Source: Gammaproteobacteria bacterium
Lineage (GTDB): Bacteria > Pseudomonadota > Gammaproteobacteria > SZUA-140
Reading direction: 5' to 3'
Assembly (NCBI GenBank): GCA_015491865.1
Contig: WFVD01000018.1
Location: 82,516 to 146,515, forward strand
DNA length: 64,000 bases
Shown: piece by piece, positions 59,476 through 64,000 of the stretch
Position numbering within the stretch: position 1 is the first letter of the stretch
Layout of the letters: every line of letters begins with the position of its first letter
Position numbers and translations under genes: made by a program
The notes under the pieces: generated by a model
The model's input: the letters and a program-made list of their open reading frames with translations, nothing else
Databases searched by the model: none
What the model was told of the DNA's origin: nothing

Positions 59476-60795
59476 ATGAGAAAAATAGCGCTCGGTTGTC
59501 TAATGGCAGCGCTCGCTCAGCCTGTCACGGCTGTAGACCTGGCTCAGGTATATGAACTGGCAAAACAGAATGATCCTGAGTTTGAAGGTTACCGCTTTCA
59601 GCACATGGCCGCTGCTGAGGCGCTGCCGCAGGCGCGTGCTGGGCTGCTGCCAGTTATCGCTTTTGATGCAGAGCGTGTTGAGACCTCGCAGGATATTGTG
59701 AGCGCTGATAACACGGTATTTGCAAGTGGTAAGACTGATTTTCCTACCACAAGCTACACCCTGACACTCACCCAGCCCCTTTTTAATTACACTAATTACA
59801 CCCAGTTTCAGCAGTCAAAATCGCAGCTGGGTCAGGCTGACGCTGAGCTTGAGACAGCACGACAGGATCTGATTGTGCGTGTGGCGGAACGCTACTTTGC
59901 GGTGCTGGCGGCAGAAGATAGTGTACGCTTCACGCGGGCAGAAAAGCAGGCAGTAGAGCGGCAGCTCCTGACCGCTGAGAAGCGGCTCAAAGCGGAGCTT
60001 GGACGAGTGACAGATCTGCATGATGCAAAGGCGCGCTACGCCTCTGTCGAGGCTGCCGAGATCGAGGCGCTCAATCTGCTGGATGATAGCCAGCAGGCGT
60101 TGAGTGAATTAACGGGGGAGGTGATGACTGACCTCGCTCCCCTTGATCAGAGCGTTGTGCTCTCTCCCCCCGAACCGCGAGAGCCGGCCAGCTGGATTGA
60201 AGCGGCACTGACACAAAATCCGGCAATCATCTACCAGAAAGAGGCGCTGGAGGTCTCTCGCCATGAGGTGACCCGCCAGAAGGCAGGCCACTACCCAAAG
60301 CTTGATCTGGTTTATCGTCTCAATAATCGTGACACCAAAGGGACACTGTTTGGTGGTGGCAGCGAGGTGGAGACGCAGGACATTATGGTGCGTTTGAACC
60401 TGCCCCTTTATCAGGGCGGCTATATTAGCTCTCGCAGTAAAGAAGCGGCCTATCTGCATCAGAAATCACGCCAGGATCTACAGCGTAGCCAGCGTGCGGT
60501 AACGCGTGCCGCACGCGCCGCCTACTTTGGTGTGATCAACGCCATCAGCAAGGTTAAGGCCCTCGATGAAGCGGTCACTTCGCAGGCATTAGCGCTGGAT
60601 GCGAAGGAGAAAGGGTTTCGCTCCGGGCTTTACACCAACCTGGCGGTGCTCGATGCCGAGCGTGACCTTTACGGCGCCAGGCGCGACTATGCACAGGCAC
60701 GCTACGACTATATTCTCAATCGTCTCAAGCTGGAGCAGGCAGTCGGTATGCTCTCTGATGAGGATGTTGCGCAGGTTAACAAATGGCTAAAATAA
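59476..60795 (+). CDS. TolC-family outer-membrane channel, type I secretion/efflux
   Basis: The chosen ATG at 59476 (GAGAGGGG upstream) gives 439 residues with signal peptide ending near PVTAV. The mature start DLAQVYELAKQNDPEFEGYR, two repeated outer-membrane efflux domains and the strand/helix pattern (LTLTQPLFNYTNYTQFQQSK; VRLNLPLYQGGYISSRSKEA) define the TolC family. It forms a trimeric channel across outer membrane and periplasm. No ABC exporter or membrane fusion protein adjoins in the window. The giant LEPRxLL protein 284 bases downstream is a natural candidate cargo. Confidence 0.92.
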   Translation: MRKIALGCLMAALAQPVTAVDLAQVYELAKQNDPEFEGYRFQHMAAAEALPQARAGLLPVIAFDAERVETSQDIVSADNTVFASGKTDFPTTSYTLTLTQPLFNYTNYTQFQQSKSQLGQADAELETARQDLIVRVAERYFAVLAAEDSVRFTRAEKQAVERQLLTAEKRLKAELGRVTDLHDAKARYASVEAAEIEALNLLDDSQQALSELTGEVMTDLAPLDQSVVLSPPEPREPASWIEAALTQNPAIIYQKEALEVSRHEVTRQKAGHYPKLDLVYRLNNRDTKGTLFGGGSEVETQDIMVRLNLPLYQGGYISSRSKEAAYLHQKSRQDLQRSQRAVTRAARAAYFGVINAISKVKALDEAVTSQALALDAKEKGFRSGLYTNLAVLDAERDLYGARRDYAQARYDYILNRLKLEQAVGMLSDEDVAQVNKWLK

Positions 60796-61079
60796 CCTGT
60801 GTGCTGGTGGCGAGTTCATCTCAGGTTCCGCTGAATATGTAGCGACATTTCTATAATGGCTGTTAATTCATTGGTTGGTAAGAGAAAAATTTATATTTAA
60901 GCGCGCAGTAAACCAGCCGGAATAGTGGCGATATGATAAAATTTGTCTCCTGTGACCGTAGGGAGTGGCGCAGTGGTTTTTTCAGGGATTGTCCAGCGTA
61001 TCAGTAATAAACGAGACTATCCTTGCAGAGCACAGCCAGCAGGGTGGATGCCGTTCAATAACGATGGGACTCAGTATCA

Positions 61080-64000
61080 ATGCTAGCTCGCCTAAAACAG
61101 TCAATGCATGCGCGTAAGAAACTGCAGCATGAGATAAAGAGACAGCGTGCCCGGAAGCGGCTTCAGCAGAGAGAAAAATTCCAGTTTGAACCACTTGAGA
61201 GTCGCTTCCTGCTATCGGCAGATGCGCTTCTTCCGCCCATTGCTGAGTTTGACGAAGAGAAGACGATTGCCGAACAGGCCGTTGTAGTTGAGCTTGATGC
61301 CAGTAGTCAGCTTGATCAGGCTACTGCTGCCGACGAAGTCGTCCACAGCGATATCGAAAGCGGTGACATTGAGGTTGACCTGACACTGGAAGTGCCGATT
61401 GCTGATGAAGTGATCGCCGGTGAGACGACAGGGATACCCGCAGCCGATGTTACAGCGCCTGTTGAGGAGCGCACCAGCCCTGTAGAGCTTATTAGTGGGC
61501 AGGCTATCTATCAGATCAACCAGCTCAGCGGTTCACAGCTGGTGGTGATTGACCCAACGGTTCCCGATTACGAAAGCCTGCTTGAAGCGTGGGGTGAGCG
61601 TCAGCTGGAGATTATTGACTGGTCACAGCTGCGCGGGGATACCCCACCTGTAATAGCGCCGACGGCACCGGCAGCTGTCAGTGAAGATGAAGGTAGCCAG
61701 TTACAGTTACTACCTGCACTGGAGAGCGAAGAGCCTGTCGTAGTTGCTGAGCGCGCTGAGGATAGTGATGAGGTGCTGGTTACCGTGGTCGTGCTCGACG
61801 CCTCACGTGACGGCATCGATCAGATCAGTGAAATCCTTGAAGAGTATCGTGACTACGCCGGCATACATATTCTTGCCCATGGTGCTGCAGCCTCAATGCG
61901 CCTCGGTAGTACGACATTGAATAGCAGTAATCTCGAAAAATACCGTAATCAGCTGGAGGGGTGGGGCCCATCAATGAAAGCGGGAGCAGATCTGCTGCTC
62001 TACGGTTGTAGCGTTGCATCGGGCGAACTCGGTGTGGCGTTCGTTGAAGATATCAGCCGCTACACCGGGCTGGATGTTGCGGCATCGAATGATGCAACCG
62101 GTGGCACTGCCGCTGGTGGAGACTGGGTGCTGGAGGTGAGTACCGGTGTGATTGATGCCACCATGCTCTTTGGTGGTAGCGCGATGGCTGAGTATGAAGG
62201 GATACTGGCACAAGTTGAAAACAGCCAGCGTTCTGAGATGAGCGACGGCTTGCAGGCGCTGGCCGACTGGGGGGCGGCGATCGCAACGTTTGGTGATCTT
62301 GATCTGCAACTGCCAGTACTGGGGCAGTCGTTAGGTGATTTGATGAACCTTTCAGTGCAACTGCAGGCACTGCAGGCTGAAACGGCCAAGCAGTTTGATG
62401 CGGATGCAACACAGGACGAAAATGATACTCAACAGCTAGCCACGGCACTCAATGGGCTTGATGGCATCGAGGTTACCGATCTCTCTTCTGCTGGGCGTAT
62501 CGTCATGCAGGCAGTGATGACGGGGGAGAGTGCCATCTCCAGCAACCTGATGCTGGATGCAGCCGCGTTGGGCGCCGACGCTGCGCTGGCCGATCTCGGC
62601 TTTGTTGATGACCCATTAAACCCGCTGACTGGTGAGCTGTATAGCCGTTACACCTTCGATTTTCTTTTTGGTCTGGATGACGATGAGTTCTTTTTAGAAG
62701 CGCCCAACCTCTTGATCACTGCTAACCTGCAAGTCAGCAATCTCAATATTGAGATCAATGCGGCAACACTTGGCAGCTCACTGGAGATTGAAAATGGCGA
62801 GCTGGCGCTGGCGGCCTCAGCAACTATCGGGCTGAAGAGCGCGAACGCAACGTTGGGTGCTGATGACCTCGCCACCTCAGCAATCGCCGATAATTTTGAG
62901 ATTGAGACACGTGCCACGTTTGATGCCACGTTACCAATCAATGGAACCTTTGTTGATTTTCCTGTTGATCAATTGGGCACACCCTCTCTGTCGATCATGA
63001 GTGAAAATCTATTTGCAGCGGCGGGTGAGCAGCTATCAACACCGCGGGTAGTACTGGACTTCCAGCTCAATGAACAGCTGGTCTCGGGTATTCTTGATAC
63101 ATTGCAACAGATTGATGAGGCGATCGATCAGGGGCTTGGCAACCCGGCGCTAACAACCAGCCTGCCATTGATTAATCAGAGTATTCAGCAGCTGCTTGGT
63201 ATACCAGCAGGTGTCATAAGCCTGTATGACACTGCACAGCCCTATTTGACCGACGAACTTCAATGGGAAGCTGAGCTGCCAACACTACGTGGCATGCTCG
63301 ATGTGATTAATGTTGATCTGCTCAAGGCGCTGCGTGGTTTTGCGGATTTGACAAACGCCGACCTGTTCGACATTGGCCTGTTTGATCAGTCTGGTAGTGG
63401 TTACCGCGGCTTCGATTTTTCAGGCTGGTTTAATGCGCAGGGCATTACCGATTTTGAGTTCCAGTTAAACGGCTTTGATTTTAGTGGCGCCGATCTGCGC
63501 GAAGTTGATTTTAGCGGTTTTGATCTCAACGGCGTCAACTTTAGCGGGGCCGATCTGCGCGGCGCCAATTTTAGCGGACTGAACCTGCGCGGTGCCAATT
63601 TCAGTGGTGCCGATCTTCGCGGAGTTGACCTGCGTGGCGCACTTTTAATCGGGGCTGATCTGAGTAACGCGATCACCAATGGCAAGACGCTGGTCAATAA
63701 TATGCTCTATGGCTTCGGTACTCTATTTCCTAAAAGTGGTGCGAGCGACAGCAGCGCCCAGGGGTGGAATGGTACGCCAATTGAGCTGGCAAAAGGTATT
63801 GACCTCAGCGGTTTTACTGGGCTCGATTTTAGCGGCTTTGACCTCAGTGGGCTGGATCTGAGTAACGTTAATTTCGCTGGTATCAGTCTCAGTGGCGCCA
63901 ACCTGCGTGGGGTCGATTTTAGTGGTGCAGACCTTAGTGGCGTCGACCTTAGTGGCGCATGGGCGCTGGGTGCTAATTTTTCGGGTCTCATCAGTGATAG
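61080..64000 (+). CDS. Giant LEPRxLL / DUF4347 / pentapeptide-repeat surface protein (partial)
   Basis: The frame is open from ATG 61080 (first ATG after an in-frame TAA at 61059) to the window edge: 973 codons, no stop. The N-terminus is very basic (1-33), then FEPLESRFLLSADAL (36-50), a LEPRxLL motif with Ser in place of Pro. The DUF4347 domain is split: an opening strand LVVIDPTVPDY (154-164), an acidic/Pro linker of about 50 residues, then the main part (about 232-361). His267 lies in HILAHGAA and Cys310 in LLLYGCSVASGELG. Residues 362-797 are unassigned. Pentapeptide repeats run from about 798 to 865 and from 906 onward. No signal peptide is seen; type I secretion is inferred from the adjoining TolC-family gene. 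Confidence 0.88.
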   Translation, partial: MLARLKQSMHARKKLQHEIKRQRARKRLQQREKFQFEPLESRFLLSADALLPPIAEFDEEKTIAEQAVVVELDASSQLDQATAADEVVHSDIESGDIEVDLTLEVPIADEVIAGETTGIPAADVTAPVEERTSPVELISGQAIYQINQLSGSQLVVIDPTVPDYESLLEAWGERQLEIIDWSQLRGDTPPVIAPTAPAAVSEDEGSQLQLLPALESEEPVVVAERAEDSDEVLVTVVVLDASRDGIDQISEILEEYRDYAGIHILAHGAAASMRLGSTTLNSSNLEKYRNQLEGWGPSMKAGADLLLYGCSVASGELGVAFVEDISRYTGLDVAASNDATGGTAAGGDWVLEVSTGVIDATMLFGGSAMAEYEGILAQVENSQRSEMSDGLQALADWGAAIATFGDLDLQLPVLGQSLGDLMNLSVQLQALQAETAKQFDADATQDENDTQQLATALNGLDGIEVTDLSSAGRIVMQAVMTGESAISSNLMLDAAALGADAALADLGFVDDPLNPLTGELYSRYTFDFLFGLDDDEFFLEAPNLLITANLQVSNLNIEINAATLGSSLEIENGELALAASATIGLKSANATLGADDLATSAIADNFEIETRATFDATLPINGTFVDFPVDQLGTPSLSIMSENLFAAAGEQLSTPRVVLDFQLNEQLVSGILDTLQQIDEAIDQGLGNPALTTSLPLINQSIQQLLGIPAGVISLYDTAQPYLTDELQWEAELPTLRGMLDVINVDLLKALRGFADLTNADLFDIGLFDQSGSGYRGFDFSGWFNAQGITDFEFQLNGFDFSGADLREVDFSGFDLNGVNFSGADLRGANFSGLNLRGANFSGADLRGVDLRGALLIGADLSNAITNGKTLVNNMLYGFGTLFPKSGASDSSAQGWNGTPIELAKGIDLSGFTGLDFSGFDLSGLDLSNVNFAGISLSGANLRGVDFSGADLSGVDLSGAWALGANFSGLISD
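63471..64000 (+). repeat. Pentapeptide-repeat coding blocks
   Basis: Repeats of the form (A/V)(D/N)(L/F)(S/R)G are encoded in units of 15 bases, such as FSGADLRGANFSG. Two blocks (63471 to about 63670, and 63795 to the edge) are separated by about 40 non-repeat codons. Each block should fold as a right-handed quadrilateral beta-helix. Confidence 0.85.

Noticed and set aside
59117..61031. 14-base sequence TATCCTTGCAGAGC found at 59117-59130 and 61018-61031
   Set aside because: A few matches of this length are expected by chance in 64 kb, and there is no symmetry or other shared context.
63401..63697. A 98-residue minus-strand frame rich in Pro, Leu, Lys and Arg
   Set aside because: It is the complement of the pentapeptide-repeat coding sequence; the periodicity comes from the real plus-strand gene.

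Overview
The window is chromosomal DNA from a gammaproteobacterium. The evidence is gene order: ppiD next to fabI; glnD-map divergent from rpsB-tsf-pyrH-frr-uppS-cdsA-dxr-rseP-bamA-skp-lpxD-fabZ-lpxA-lpxB; and miaA-hfq-hflX-hflK-hflC-DUF2065-hisZ-purA. Almost everything is full-length housekeeping sequence. I see no tRNA, rRNA, CRISPR array, insertion sequence or prophage. A FliA-type promoter before a chemoreceptor suggests motility. A rhombosortase and a PEP-CTERM protein suggest two surface-sorting systems. HisZ, monomeric isocitrate dehydrogenase and the fmdB-DUF502-aspS-nadA order would suit a Chromatiales/Thiotrichales-like lineage, but that placement is inference.

Layout. 1-1.3 kb: end of ppiD facing fabI across a bidirectional terminator. 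1.6-9.9 kb: a five-gene peptide ABC importer operon with unusually long permeases and two separate double-ATPase genes. 10.0-11.6 kb: a histone H1-like Lys/Ala-rich protein behind a strong promoter and a 5' hairpin, then a family 2 glycosyltransferase. 11.6-18.5 kb (minus strand): hemerythrin chemoreceptor, rhombosortase, glnD, map. 18.6-32.6 kb: the translation, isoprenoid, outer-membrane and lipid A superoperon. 32.7-38 kb: UspA, a CDP-archaeol-synthase-like protein, a beta-barrel, a ClsB-type cardiolipin synthase, a two-RCK K+ channel and a small membrane protein. 38-43.6 kb: monomeric ICD, GNAT, a 68-residue PEP-CTERM protein, an ATM1-type ABC exporter. 43.7-50.5 kb: fmdB-type zinc ribbon, DUF502, aspS, nadA, a methyltransferase and two outer-membrane-type proteins. 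50.7-58.7 kb: miaA to purA. 58.7-64 kb: a small membrane protein, a TolC-family channel, and the first 973 codons of a very large LEPRxLL/DUF4347/pentapeptide-repeat protein that runs off the window.

The main function is envelope building: fatty acids (fabI, fabZ), lipid A (lpxD/A/B), phospholipids (cdsA, clsB), undecaprenyl phosphate (dxr, uppS), outer-membrane assembly (bamA, skp, ppiD) and membrane proteolysis (rseP, hflKC). The most unusual locus is at the right end. The LEPRxLL protein's DUF4347 region carries a His-Gly and a Gly-Cys motif, each after a hydrophobic strand, which is the arrangement of clan CD (caspase/gingipain-like) cysteine peptidases. It lies beside a type I secretion-type outer-membrane channel.
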